64,000 nucleotides of DNA from Citrobacter sp. Awk 4 (GCF_028069725.1 NZ_JANEWG010000016.1:1-64000); one strand, 5' to 3'; counted from the first letter of the stretch, positions 1 through 8,386 are shown. Numbers and translations are program-made. The notes: generated by a model not told the origin, from the sequence alone.

Positions 1-9
1 AAATATTCC

Positions 10-20
10 GGGGGGGGGGG
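10..20. repeat. G11 homopolymer tract upstream of the fimbrial operon
   Basis: Eleven consecutive G residues lie about 160 bases upstream of the major pilin start. Long G or C runs mutate by slipped-strand mispairing, and in Bordetella a poly-C tract in fim promoters switches pilin expression. Whether this tract sits within the promoter here is not known, because no clear -35/-10 pair was assigned. It lies close to the window edge. Confidence 0.6.
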
Positions 21-178
21 CGGGTGATACTATTTCCCTCGTCACGAAACGTATCTTGCGTAGTGCATTCTATATATCAACATAGCCGCTAATTAATCGT
101 GTGCTTCTTATATGTGAATGTGTTCAGTGACCGTAGTAGTTAGATAAAAGAAAACTGTTTATTAAGGATAAATATCAA

Positions 179-703
179 GTGGAAATGAACAAGATTATGT
201 TGGCAGCCGTAATGGCTCTGGGCTCCATCTCCATGGCTAACGCGGCTAATCAGGGGGCCGGTACCGTGACTTTTAAAGGAACAATCATCGATGCACCATG
301 TTCTATTGAGCCAGGCAGCATAGACCAGACTATACAGTTGGGCGCTATCGCCTCTGCACAGCTGAAAGACGGCGGCAAGTCTACGCCACAGGATTTTCTG
401 ATCAAGCTGGTTGGGTGTGATGTTGCAACTGCTAAAAATGTGACTACCACCTTCAGTGGTGCTGAGTCTGAAGCTGCGCCTGGTTTGCTGGCAATGAGAG
501 GTACTGCACGCGGTGCCAGCATCGCTATCAACGACATCGACGGTAAACTGCTGCCGTTGACCCAAGCCAGTAAGATGCAAGAAATTTCAAACGGTGAAGA
601 GACTCTGCGCTTCAGCGCAAACCTGCAGGGCGACGGTGCTTCAGCTGCTATCGTCCCCGGTGAATTCAGTTCTGTTGCTGATTTTAAACTCTCTTACCAG
701 TAA
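179..703 (+). CDS. Major fimbrial subunit, MrpA-like (pi-clade pilin)
   Basis: This is the structural pilin of a chaperone-usher fimbria, exported to the periplasm and polymerised by donor-strand exchange. The 174-residue product has a signal peptide ending near ANA at residue 22 or 23, a mature N-terminus starting NQGAGTVTFKG, two pilin cysteines (about residues 41 and 80) and the C-terminal beta-zipper end LSYQ. The sequence resembles MrpA of Proteus mirabilis (IIDAPCSI, LKDGGKS and PGEFSSVADF segments). The start shown is GTG with AAGGA about 10 bases upstream; an ATG two codons in (185) is equally possible. It is the first gene of the operon and is followed by a hairpin, as expected for the most abundant subunit. 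Confidence 0.9.
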   Translation: MEMNKIMLAAVMALGSISMANAANQGAGTVTFKGTIIDAPCSIEPGSIDQTIQLGAIASAQLKDGGKSTPQDFLIKLVGCDVATAKNVTTTFSGAESEAAPGLLAMRGTARGASIAINDIDGKLLPLTQASKMQEISNGEETLRFSANLQGDGASAAIVPGEFSSVADFKLSYQ

Positions 704-722
704 CACGTAGCTATTATTTCCC

Positions 723-752
723 ACACTTCAAGACGCATGCGACTTGAAGTGT
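723..752 (+). terminator. Hairpin after major pilin gene (attenuator or mRNA stabiliser)
   Basis: A perfect 10-base inverted repeat (ACACTTCAAG / CTTGAAGTGT, loop of 10) lies between the major pilin and the next subunit gene and is followed by a short T/A-rich stretch. In other fimbrial operons a stem-loop here limits read-through or protects the pilin message, giving excess major subunit. That role is inferred from position. Confidence 0.6.
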
Positions 753-778
753 TTAATTATCGTAGTTCGGGGGAGAGC

Positions 779-1324
779 ATGTATCTATTGCAGAGTAAAG
801 TTTTTATTCTGATTATTATAACTGCTCTGATTACACTGTATTCACATCTGGCATTATCTTTTAGTCCGGGGCGTGGCGAAGTGAGCATAAATGGTCAGAT
901 TATTACTTCGGCCTGTGCGATTGATACAAAAAGCTTCGATCAAACTATTAAAATGAAAACGACTCCCATCAGCCAAATTATGCGTGATGGTCAAAGTGAA
1001 CGGCATTATTTTAGTATTACCTTAGTAAATTGCACGTTAGAAAATTTTAACCCTACGCTGCAGAATTGGCGATTTTTTTTCGTAACTTTTGATGGCAGAG
1101 AGGATGCCGGATTATTTGGTGTTGATGGAAGTGCGAAGGGCATTGCTCTGCAAATATCCGATGCGCAGGGTAATATTGCCTCGCCGGGTATCCCTATGGT
1201 TAAAAATGAGCTGCAGCCGGGTACTATGGAGTTTAATTATAGTCTGCGGTTGATAGGTAATAATCAGGTAATGAAAGCGGGTAACTATTATTCCACCGTG
1301 CGATTTAAAATGGATTACTACTAA
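779..1324 (+). CDS. Minor fimbrial subunit, MrpB-like
   Basis: This is a pilin-family protein of 181 residues. The ATG at 779 was chosen because it directly follows a strong GGGGGAGAG ribosome binding site and begins a hydrophobic signal segment. The mature part has the pilin Cys pair (SACAID and LVNCTL) and the terminal strand VRFKMDYY. Position two, between the major pilin and the usher, matches MrpB/PapH, which in related systems ends subunit polymerisation and anchors the rod. The gene is visibly more A/T-rich than its neighbours. The terminator role is inferred from gene order. Confidence 0.8.
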   Translation: MYLLQSKVFILIIITALITLYSHLALSFSPGRGEVSINGQIITSACAIDTKSFDQTIKMKTTPISQIMRDGQSERHYFSITLVNCTLENFNPTLQNWRFFFVTFDGREDAGLFGVDGSAKGIALQISDAQGNIASPGIPMVKNELQPGTMEFNYSLRLIGNNQVMKAGNYYSTVRFKMDYY

Positions 1325-1376
1325 GTCTACCTGAATGTTGTAACTGTGGAAATATCATTAATAAAAGGGACTGTGG

Positions 1377-3923
1377 ATGTCAACTATGCCGTCGTATGGC
1401 TATATAGGAAAAGTTCCACCACGAATTCTGGGACTGTTAATCTCCTTTATTTTGACGGGAAATTCCGTCCGCGCCGCAGCTTCTGATATTGAATTCAATA
1501 CCGACGTGCTGGATGTGACGGATCGTGCCAATATTGACCTCGGACAGTTTTCTCGAAACAACTTTATTATGCCCGGAGACTATTTGTTTGCCGTGCATAT
1601 TAATAAACAGACATTAACCGAACAGCCGGTAGCGTTTTACCCGCCGGATAACGATGCCAAAGGCAGTGAAGCCTGTATTACGTCGCAGTTGGTTGAACAA
1701 CTGGGCTTAAAAGAATCTGCGTTACTGAAACTGACATGGTGGCACCAGAACCAGTGTCTGGATCCTCATAGTCTGGAAGGGATGGAAGTGCGCGGCGATT
1801 TAGGCGCGGCGGCGCTGTACCTGAATATTCCGCAGGCGTATCTGGAATATACCGCGGAAAACTGGGATCCGCCTTCGCGCTGGGACGAGGGAATTTCGGG
1901 AATATTGTTTGATTACAACCTGAATGCGCTGAGCCAGCGCCAACAAAAACAGGGCACGCAAAGTTATAACCTCAGCGGCAATGGGACCCTGGGAGGAAAT
2001 CTTGGGGCCTGGCGGCTGAGGGCTGACTGGCAATCGCGGCTGGACCACCAGGGCGGCACGGGGGAATTGACCCGAACCAGCTGGGACTGGAGCCGCTACT
2101 ACGCTTACCGTGCATTGCCTACGCTGGGCGCCAGACTGACGATGGGTGAGGACTATTTAAACTCCGATATCTTTGACAGTGTGCGTTTTGCCGGTGCCAG
2201 CCTGGTGACTGATGACAACATGCTGCCGCCCAATTTGCGTGGTTATGCGCCGGAGGTGACTGGCGTGGCGCGCAGTAATGCCAGGGTAATTATTCGCCAG
2301 CAAGGGAGAGTGTTGTATGAAACTCAGGTGGCTGCGGGGCCGTTTCGCATTCAGGACATCAACGACGCGGTTAGCGGTCAACTGGATGTTCGGGTGGAAG
2401 AGCAGGATGGCAGCGTGCAGGAGTTCAGGATGGACACCGCCAGTATTCCGTACCTGACCCGCCCCGGCTCGGTACGTTACAAAGTGGCGGCCGGCCGGCC
2501 AGTGGACTGGGCACATCATAGCGACGGGTCACTGTTCGGCACCGGTGAGTTTTCCTGGGGTGTGAGCAACGGCTGGTCGCTGTACGGCGGCGGCATAGCG
2601 GGCGGCGATTACAATGCGCTGGCGCTGGGGGTGGGTCGCGACCTGATGATGTTCGGCGCACTGTCGTTCGACACCACTCTGTCACGCGCCAGCTTACCGC
2701 AACATAGCACGCTGAGCGGTGGTTCGTACCGCCTGAGCTATTCCAAACGTTTTGACGACTATGACAGCCAGGTGACCTTTGCCGGCTACCGTTTCTCGGA
2801 GCGCAACTATATGTCGATGGGTGATTACCTGGATGCACGTCGGGACGGTACACGAATTAACAGTAGCAAGGAGATGTACACCATCACCTTTAACCAGCAG
2901 TTCCGCGACCTGGGGTTAAGTGCGTATCTCAACTATAACCACCAGACCTATTGGGATCGGCCAGCGAATGACCGTTACAACTTGACGCTGTCACGGTATT
3001 TCGATCTGGGGAGACTCAGGAATATTAGCCTGTCGCTTACCGGTTATCGCAACAAATATAACGGCACCAACGACGACGGCATGTATCTGACTATGTCACT
3101 GCCGTGGGGCCGCGATGGCTCGCTGAGCTACAGCGGCAGTTACAACCGCAACGATAATACCCACCAGATAGGGTATTACGACCGACTCAATGAGCGCGAT
3201 ACCTATCAGGTGAGCGCCGGCACTGCGCGCAGCGGTGCGACTGCCAGCGGCTACTACAGCCACAGTGGCGATCTCAGCCAGGTGAACGTCAGCGCCAGCT
3301 ATCTGGCGGGGCAATACAGCTCACTGGGGCTGTCGATGCAGGGCGGCGCGACCGCCACCCTGAAAGGGGCTGCGTTGCACCGCAATAGCATGAGCGGTGG
3401 TACCCGCATGTTGCTGGATACCGACGGAGTACCGGGGATCCCGATCCGCGGTTATAGCTCACCGACTCTGAGTAACGCCTTCGGCAAAGCGGTGGTGGTG
3501 GACATCGGGAGTTACTACCGCAACCAGTTCAGTATCGATCTGAATGCGCTGCCGGAAAACGCCGAAGTCAGTCAGAGCGTGGCGCAGGCCACCCTAACCG
3601 AAGGTGCCATCGGCTACCGGCACTTTGAAGTGATCGCTGGCGAGAAAGCGACGGCGGTGGTGCGACTGGCGGACGGCTCTGCCCCGCCGTTTGGTGCCAC
3701 GGTGCACAACGAGAAACGGCAGGAGGTAGGCATTATCAATGACAACGGCGAAGTGTACCTGAGTGGCATCAACGCCGGAGAAGCCATGAATGTGAGCTGG
3801 GGCGGCGTGGAGCAGTGCAGCTTTATCTTGCCGCAGACGCTGTCGCTTGACCAGTTGAGTAGTCTGTTTCTGCCTTGCGGCCCGGTGGCCAGCGGCAAAG
3901 TGTTAAAAACTATTGAAGAGTAG
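1377..3923 (+). CDS. Fimbrial outer-membrane usher (FimD/PapC/MrpC family)
   Basis: This is the outer-membrane pore that receives chaperone-subunit complexes and assembles the pilus. Its 848 residues match the usual length of the family. Visible parts are the signal peptide, the N-terminal subunit-binding domain (IEFNTDVLDV, LGQFSRNNFIMPGDYL), a large beta-barrel with a plug-domain region (PPNLRGYAPEVTGVARSNA, near residue 285) and C-terminal domains ending in a Cys pair (EQCSFILP and LPCG). The gene is uninterrupted, so the pilus could be built. The chaperone gene starts 7 bases after its stop. Confidence 0.95.
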   Translation: MSTMPSYGYIGKVPPRILGLLISFILTGNSVRAAASDIEFNTDVLDVTDRANIDLGQFSRNNFIMPGDYLFAVHINKQTLTEQPVAFYPPDNDAKGSEACITSQLVEQLGLKESALLKLTWWHQNQCLDPHSLEGMEVRGDLGAAALYLNIPQAYLEYTAENWDPPSRWDEGISGILFDYNLNALSQRQQKQGTQSYNLSGNGTLGGNLGAWRLRADWQSRLDHQGGTGELTRTSWDWSRYYAYRALPTLGARLTMGEDYLNSDIFDSVRFAGASLVTDDNMLPPNLRGYAPEVTGVARSNARVIIRQQGRVLYETQVAAGPFRIQDINDAVSGQLDVRVEEQDGSVQEFRMDTASIPYLTRPGSVRYKVAAGRPVDWAHHSDGSLFGTGEFSWGVSNGWSLYGGGIAGGDYNALALGVGRDLMMFGALSFDTTLSRASLPQHSTLSGGSYRLSYSKRFDDYDSQVTFAGYRFSERNYMSMGDYLDARRDGTRINSSKEMYTITFNQQFRDLGLSAYLNYNHQTYWDRPANDRYNLTLSRYFDLGRLRNISLSLTGYRNKYNGTNDDGMYLTMSLPWGRDGSLSYSGSYNRNDNTHQIGYYDRLNERDTYQVSAGTARSGATASGYYSHSGDLSQVNVSASYLAGQYSSLGLSMQGGATATLKGAALHRNSMSGGTRMLLDTDGVPGIPIRGYSSPTLSNAFGKAVVVDIGSYYRNQFSIDLNALPENAEVSQSVAQATLTEGAIGYRHFEVIAGEKATAVVRLADGSAPPFGATVHNEKRQEVGIINDNGEVYLSGINAGEAMNVSWGGVEQCSFILPQTLSLDQLSSLFLPCGPVASGKVLKTIEE

Positions 3924-3929
3924 AGAACA

Positions 3930-4682
3930 ATGAAAACTAACCATGTAGTGACATTAATTGTCGGCATCCTGACGGGCCTACTGGGCGCTCAACAGGCGAC
4001 GGCCGCTATTGCACTGGACCGCACCCGGGTGATCTTCAACGGCGGCGACAAGTCGGTGAGCATGAATATAAGTAACGAGAACAAACATTTGCCTTACCTG
4101 GCTCAGGGTTGGATCGAAGATGCCTACGGCAAAAAAATCACCAGTCCCCTGACTGTTTTACCGCCGGTGCAGCGCCTGGAGCCGGGAGCCAAAAGTCAGG
4201 TGAAAGTTCAGGGGATGCCAGCCGCCAGTTCGCTGCCGCAAGATCGTGAGACGCTGTTCTACTTCAACCTGCGCGAAATTCCACCGAAGAGCGACAAGCC
4301 TAATACGCTGCAACTGGCGCTGCAAACCCGTATTAAGCTGTTCTACCGGCCGAAAGCGATTACGGTAGCCAATCCGGAAGCCAGCGCGCCGTGGCAGGAA
4401 AAGCTGACGCTGACCAGACTGGCTGATGACAGCTACCTGGTGAACAACCCAACACCCTATTACGTGACGCTGGTTGACGCCAGCAGCAAAAAAGGGGGGG
4501 CCAGCGCTCCGGGCTTCGAACCGCTGATGGTGGCTCCCAAAGGCAGTGCGCCGCTGAAGGTCGTCGCTTCTGCGCTGGGCAAGGCGCCAGTGCTGACTTA
4601 TGTCAACGATTACGGCGGCCGGCCTCAACTGAGTTTTAACTGTAATGGTGCAGGCTGCCTGGCAGTGGCAGGTAGCAAATAA
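3930..4682 (+). CDS. Periplasmic fimbrial chaperone (FimC/PapD/MrpD family)
   Basis: The 250-residue product has a cleavable signal (AQQATA then AIALDRTRVIFNG), two immunoglobulin-like domains, the conserved chaperone stretch near ETLFYFNLREIPP (about residues 107-120) and the region LFYRPKAI that begins domain two. It would hold pilin subunits by donor-strand complementation and deliver them to the usher just upstream. The C-terminal pair of cysteines (NCNGAGC) is typical of PapD-type chaperones. An A6G7 run at 4488-4500 lies inside the gene and encodes part of KKGGA; slippage there would truncate the chaperone. Confidence 0.94.
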   Translation: MKTNHVVTLIVGILTGLLGAQQATAAIALDRTRVIFNGGDKSVSMNISNENKHLPYLAQGWIEDAYGKKITSPLTVLPPVQRLEPGAKSQVKVQGMPAASSLPQDRETLFYFNLREIPPKSDKPNTLQLALQTRIKLFYRPKAITVANPEASAPWQEKLTLTRLADDSYLVNNPTPYYVTLVDASSKKGGASAPGFEPLMVAPKGSAPLKVVASALGKAPVLTYVNDYGGRPQLSFNCNGAGCLAVAGSK

Positions 4683-4711
4683 GGTTCACTGAAACAACAG
4701 GCAGATAAGCG

Positions 4712-5341
4712 ATGCGAACAAACTCCCGGCGGTGGAACGGCGGTGATCATCCTCGATATGCGTGGCGACAAGCTCTGGTGATGACGCTTACAGCGATGTT
4801 ATGGCTGCCATTACCAGCAATGGCGGAGAACAGCTGGCAGGTAGACGATGCCCACGGCGTGCTGCATGTGAACGGTGAAATAACGGAAAGTGCCTGCCGT
4901 CTCGAGATGGTAAGCGCTTATCAGTCGGTGTGGCTGGGCGGTACCTCCACGGCACAACTGGTGAAACCTGGCGATCGTGGTGTCCCGGTGGATGTCCAAC
5001 TGCTATTGCGAGACTGCCTGCGGAGCCCTGCGGATAGCCGGGATGAGCGTAACGGCAATCGGTTGTGGATTCCCTATCAGCCAGCGGTGTCGGTCAGCTT
5101 TATCGCATTGGCAGACGTCGATAATCCGAAACTGGTGAAGGTACGCGGTGCCTCCGGGGTGGCATTGCGCATGACTGACGAACGTGGCCGGGATATTCGC
5201 CTCGGCAGTAGGGGAGCGCCGTTGGCCCTGGCTGTGGGGCAAAATGCGCTGAACTACACCATCACGCTGGAACGTACCCCCGCACCGTTGCTACCCGGAG
5301 CCTATGCGGCAGTGGTGGATTTCCAGCTCAGCTATGACTAA
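4712..5341 (+). CDS. Minor fimbrial subunit, MrpE-like
   Basis: This is a pilin-like protein of 209 residues with a long, Arg-rich leader before the signal peptide (LWLPLPAMA). The mature part has the pilin pattern GVLHVNGEITESACRLE, a second Cys in LLRDC, and the terminal strand VDFQLSYD. It sits directly after the chaperone, the slot held by mrpE in MR/P-type loci. The next gene starts 10 bases after its stop, so the two are co-transcribed. Its precise place in the pilus (minor rod or adaptor subunit) is inferred. Confidence 0.78.
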   Translation: MRTNSRRWNGGDHPRYAWRQALVMTLTAMLWLPLPAMAENSWQVDDAHGVLHVNGEITESACRLEMVSAYQSVWLGGTSTAQLVKPGDRGVPVDVQLLLRDCLRSPADSRDERNGNRLWIPYQPAVSVSFIALADVDNPKLVKVRGASGVALRMTDERGRDIRLGSRGAPLALAVGQNALNYTITLERTPAPLLPGAYAAVVDFQLSYD

Positions 5342-5351
5342 GGGAAGTGTC

Positions 5352-5849
5352 ATGAAGGCAAAGTTTAGATGGTGTTTGCCCGGTTGTGTACTGGCGACGT
5401 GTGTATTGTTCTACGGCCCGCAGGTGCAGGCAATTGCTACGATCAACGTGACGGTGACTATTGTCGCGCCACCACCCTGTGTGATTAACAACAATATCCC
5501 GATCGAGGTGAATTTCGGCAACGATGTGATGACCACCCGTATCGATGGTAGCTACAGGAAACAGCCTGTGGTGTATTCGGTGGAGTGTAAAAACGTGTCG
5601 AATAATGCGATGAAAATGCAGATTCAGGGGATCGGCGCAGAGTTTGATGGCGACGTGCTGCAAACCAACAAGGACGGTCTGGGGGTGGCATTGCTGCGTA
5701 ACGGCAATCGGCAGCCGATCAATAGTTGGGTGAATTTTACCTATCCCAGTCTGCCAACGTTTGAGGCGGTACCGATCAGGCAGGCCGGGGTCACATTGAG
5801 TGGTGGGGATTTTTCCGCCGGGGCGACTATGGAGGTGGAATTCCAGTGA
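5352..5849 (+). CDS. Minor fimbrial subunit, MrpF/PapE-like
   Basis: This is a 165-residue pilin-family subunit. The ATG at 5352 is preceded by an AAGGG-type ribosome binding site and begins a typical signal peptide ending near VQA. The mature part starts IATINVTVTIVAPPPCVINN, the tip-fibrillum subunit pattern of PapE/PapF-type proteins, with a second Cys in VECKN. The stop overlaps the next start by 4 bases. It is closely related to the next gene, so the pair probably arose by tandem duplication. Confidence 0.8.
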   Translation: MKAKFRWCLPGCVLATCVLFYGPQVQAIATINVTVTIVAPPPCVINNNIPIEVNFGNDVMTTRIDGSYRKQPVVYSVECKNVSNNAMKMQIQGIGAEFDGDVLQTNKDGLGVALLRNGNRQPINSWVNFTYPSLPTFEAVPIRQAGVTLSGGDFSAGATMEVEFQ

Positions 5850-6352
5850 AAAGAGCTGAGGTAGTGGCGCGGTTTGGCAGCATCTTTCTGTTAATGGTCC
5901 TGGGAGGTCCGGTAGCAGCGGTGGACAATATGCGTTTTTTCGGCACCCTGATCGAACCACCACCATGCACCATCAACGACGGCGGCATGGTGGATATCGA
6001 TTTCGGTAGCCATGTTGGGGTTAACAGAGTCGACGGCGTTAACTACCTGCAACAGGTGAACTATCAGATCATCTGTGGTGCCGGTGCCGGTGCCGGTGCT
6101 GGTGAATGGAGCATGACGCTGGAAGTCGTCGGTACCCCGGCTGATTACGATGAATCAGCGATTAAGAGCAACGTGGAGGATTTGGCTATCCGCCTGCTGC
6201 AAAACGGCGAGCGGTTTACGTTGAATAAACCGATCCCGATCAATTTGAACGAGGCTCCCACGCTGAAGGCTGTGCCGGTCAGGCGACCAGGAGCAGTGCT
6301 GAAGGAAGGGGCGTTTGAGGCGAGCGCCACCTTGCTGGCGGTGTACCAATGA
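5846..6352 (+). CDS. Minor fimbrial subunit, second MrpF/PapE-like copy
   Basis: This is a 168-residue pilin-family subunit starting with GTG in a GTGA overlap with the previous stop. It has a signal peptide and then DNMRFFGTLIEPPPCTINDGG, parallel to the upstream paralogue, and shares its C-terminal PVRRPGAVLKEGAFEASAT pattern. An insertion after the second Cys (CGAGAGAGAGEW) is encoded by a short hexanucleotide repeat and is missing from the neighbour. The likely role is a tip-fibrillum subunit. The next gene also overlaps its stop, by ATGA. Confidence 0.78.
   Translation: MKRAEVVARFGSIFLLMVLGGPVAAVDNMRFFGTLIEPPPCTINDGGMVDIDFGSHVGVNRVDGVNYLQQVNYQIICGAGAGAGAGEWSMTLEVVGTPADYDESAIKSNVEDLAIRLLQNGERFTLNKPIPINLNEAPTLKAVPVRRPGAVLKEGAFEASATLLAVYQ
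6077..6100 (+). repeat. Hexanucleotide tandem repeat GGTGCC
   Basis: Three perfect GGTGCC units plus one GGTGCT unit encode a Gly-Ala run in the second MrpF-like subunit. Copy number changes would keep the frame and lengthen or shorten a surface loop. Confidence 0.8.
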
Positions 6353-6894
6353 GGCAGAGAATAGCCATGGTTAACAAGGTGACTTGGTGCGCAACGGCAG
6401 CGCTGCTGCTGTGCAGCCATTTGAGTTTGGCGGTGGAGAATATGCGCCTGCACGGTGTTCTGGTCGCAGAGCCCTGCGTGATCCCGCCGGGGGATGAAAC
6501 GGTAGTGTTGGATTTTAACACGGTAATAGACAAGTACCTGTATATAAATACCCGCACGCTCGGTCAGACGTTTGAGCTGCATCTGGTGCAGTGCGATCTC
6601 AGCCTGGGGAAAACGGTCAGGGTGACTTTTAGCGGCACGGAAAGTGCGGCGCTACCGGGGATGTTGGCGCTGAGCGGCAGCAGTCAGGCCAGCGGTATAG
6701 CCATCGGGATGGAGACCCCACAGGGCGAACCGTTACCGATTAATCAGCAAGGTAAGCAGCAGGCATTGGTCAGCGGTACCAACATTCTTGTGGCGCAGGC
6801 CTATGTGCAGGGGGAGCCGGACGCATTGAAACATAAAACGATAGAACGCGGGCCGTTTAGCGCGGTGGCCACCTTTAGCCTGGAATATGAATAA
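6349..6894 (+). CDS. Minor fimbrial subunit, MrpG/PapK-like
   Basis: This is a 181-residue pilin-family subunit beginning in an ATGA overlap; an internal ATG at 6367 is an alternative start and would give a neater signal peptide (VNKVTWCATAALLLCSH). The mature protein begins VENMRLHGVLVAEPCVIPPG and has a second Cys (LVQCDLS), the pilin FSGTES motif and a terminal strand TFSLEYE. Position next to the adhesin matches MrpG/PapK, the adaptor joining the adhesin or fibrillum to the rod. A decayed copy of its N-terminal part lies at about 8.23-8.39 kb. Confidence 0.82.
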   Translation: MRQRIAMVNKVTWCATAALLLCSHLSLAVENMRLHGVLVAEPCVIPPGDETVVLDFNTVIDKYLYINTRTLGQTFELHLVQCDLSLGKTVRVTFSGTESAALPGMLALSGSSQASGIAIGMETPQGEPLPINQQGKQQALVSGTNILVAQAYVQGEPDALKHKTIERGPFSAVATFSLEYE

Positions 6895-7153
6895 CCGAAT
6901 GGATTACACCGAGTTTTGGCTGGTTGGGGATAGGGTTTAGTCCCGCGGCGGCCTCCATAGTGCCCAGAGCGCGGGACAACCATCCTGCGCGACACGCGCG
7001 GCTTTACGAGCCAGTTCGAGTACAGAACCTGACCGGCAGAGACTAAGTTACGGGGGCGAATGTACGAAGCATGGCGGACAATATGGGCGTAACGAATGCT
7101 GGGTCATCCATTGGATGGTACAGCCGGATAGATAAAATTCAGAGACCAAAAAC
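6895..7153. other. 259-base gap inside the fimbrial operon, no gene seen
   Basis: All upstream genes are tightly packed or overlap, but this gap before the adhesin contains only short interrupted frames on both strands. No terminator or promoter was recognised. It may be a recombination scar left when the adhesin gene was exchanged. Confidence 0.5.
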
Positions 7154-7165
7154 GTGGCACTTCGA

Positions 7166-7984
7166 ATGCAACTTTCAAAACTAATACTAATGGCGTTCCT
7201 CAGCAGCACTGTGCTGTCGAATACCTGCTCCGCCAATGTGATGCTGGCAGTGACCGAAGTACCTTACATCCCAGCGGGCCCGTTTTCAGCGAAGATTTCG
7301 GGGGCGTCGACGATAGACCCGACTCCCAACCCATGCTACGGAAAACCGAGATGCAAACTGATAATGTTCACGATAAACGAATCGTGGCTTCCAGATGGTA
7401 AGGCGGGGTATGTATCTGCGGACTTAGGCTGGCAGACCCCGGGCCCCCAGTCGTCGTATAAAACTGTTGGGGAATGGTGGGCAGCTGTCACTGACAAAGA
7501 GCGCGTCGGGCAAGATTATCTTCCATTACAACCAGGTGAAGAATATTCACCGTGTATAGCGGTTGCCGCATCCGATCAGTATGGGGCCGCCATGACCGCC
7601 GGGACAATCATATCGAATTGCGCACGGGGCATAGTACAGGCGACGAGCTGTACTATCACACCCAATACAATCTCCGTGCAGCTACAGGCTACGTTAGGTT
7701 CTGATGTGGGAGAACAAAGCGTGGGGGGGGTAAAGCTGTCATGTACGTCGCCTGCGAACATTATCATAGAGACTAATAGTGGTGAAATCATACCACTTGG
7801 GGGGAATTCCCTGACCTCCGCTGTACTAGACTGGGGGAACGGGTTTGGGAAACCCGGTCGTATTAGTGTTTCTGAACCCGGCGATGTACCCCTGCCGCTT
7901 AGGGTGATGACGCAAGGGCTAGCTGCATATGGTGTCGCAGGGTCCCTGTCTGGGAGTTCTATCGTGAATGTTTCGTACCAATAA
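7166..7984 (+). CDS. Fimbrial tip adhesin, MrpH-like
   Basis: This is a two-domain tip adhesin of about 272 residues, matching MrpH (about 275). It has a signal peptide (MQLSKLILMAFLSSTVLS) followed by an N-terminal lectin-like domain with the MrpH-type segment NPCYGKPRC, Cys residues at YSPCI and SNCARG, and then a C-terminal pilin domain (TSCTITPNTISV to SSIVNVSYQ). The protein contains no histidine, so the His-based zinc site described for Proteus MrpH is absent and its ligand is probably different. A GTG at 7154 is an alternative start. Codon choice differs from the other subunits (nine ATA Ile codons), and the gene contains a G8 tract at 7723-7730 where slippage would shift the frame. 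Confidence 0.75.
   Translation: MQLSKLILMAFLSSTVLSNTCSANVMLAVTEVPYIPAGPFSAKISGASTIDPTPNPCYGKPRCKLIMFTINESWLPDGKAGYVSADLGWQTPGPQSSYKTVGEWWAAVTDKERVGQDYLPLQPGEEYSPCIAVAASDQYGAAMTAGTIISNCARGIVQATSCTITPNTISVQLQATLGSDVGEQSVGGVKLSCTSPANIIIETNSGEIIPLGGNSLTSAVLDWGNGFGKPGRISVSEPGDVPLPLRVMTQGLAAYGVAGSLSGSSIVNVSYQ
7723..7730 (+). repeat. G8 tract within the adhesin gene
   Basis: Eight consecutive G residues in the C-terminal pilin domain of the adhesin gene. Gain or loss of one G would frameshift the adhesin before its terminal assembly strand. Confidence 0.7.
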
Positions 7985-8225
7985 GGGGCGGACAACCCGA
8001 CCGCTATTCCTGGGCATCATCTTCGTGTCGGGTGTCTACCGTTGCGTAGCTGCATTCCGCTGCTGGGCCCAGGTGGTGACGATGGTACGCGAGGTCGTAT
8101 GCCGGGTGTTTCATTGGGAGGGGGGGCTCATGCAAAAATGCCTGATCCCCATCGCGCTGAACTCCAGGTCAAGCCGTGTGCGCTCAGATATACCCGGATC
8201 CCACAAACATGCGCGTGGGAGTGCT

Positions 8226-8386
8226 ATGTATAAAAAAGCCTCTTCATCCATGGGCACGTCGTCGAAAGATATAAGTCTGCACGGTGGTGTAGTAACCGAG
8301 AAATGCCTGTTCCCGCGCTGGGGGCGACATTAGTGCTTGGTTTTAATACGGTGTGGATGTGGACTATTGGAATGTTACGCCCTTAA
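8226..8386 (+). pseudogene. Decayed N-terminal fragment of a MrpG-like pilin
   Basis: The translation starting at ATG 8226 gives KDISLHGGVVTEKCLFP, and after a one-base frame change near 8313 the sequence continues GATLVLGFNTVW. Together these parallel the MrpG-like gene upstream (NMRLHGVLVAEPC then TVVLDFNTV). The fragment ends at a double stop after about 50 codons and lacks the rest of the pilin. The stretch between the adhesin stop and this point (7985-8225) has only a weak frame beginning at 7968 with a possible signal-like segment; it resembles no family I recognise and is probably decayed too. A 7-G run (8120-8126) lies in it. Confidence 0.55.

Noticed and set aside
1..178. MrpI-type invertible promoter element
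   Set aside because: No convincing inverted-repeat pair was found within the 178 bases available, and no recombinase gene is in view.
6077..6100. Hexanucleotide repeat as a CRISPR or VNTR array
   Set aside because: There are only four units with no spacers. No CRISPR-like repeats were seen anywhere in the window.
7968..8333. 121-codon frame beginning inside the adhesin stop
   Set aside because: There is no pilin cysteine pair or terminal strand in this frame. Its last part is the decayed pilin fragment read up to the frameshift, so it is treated as pseudogene material.
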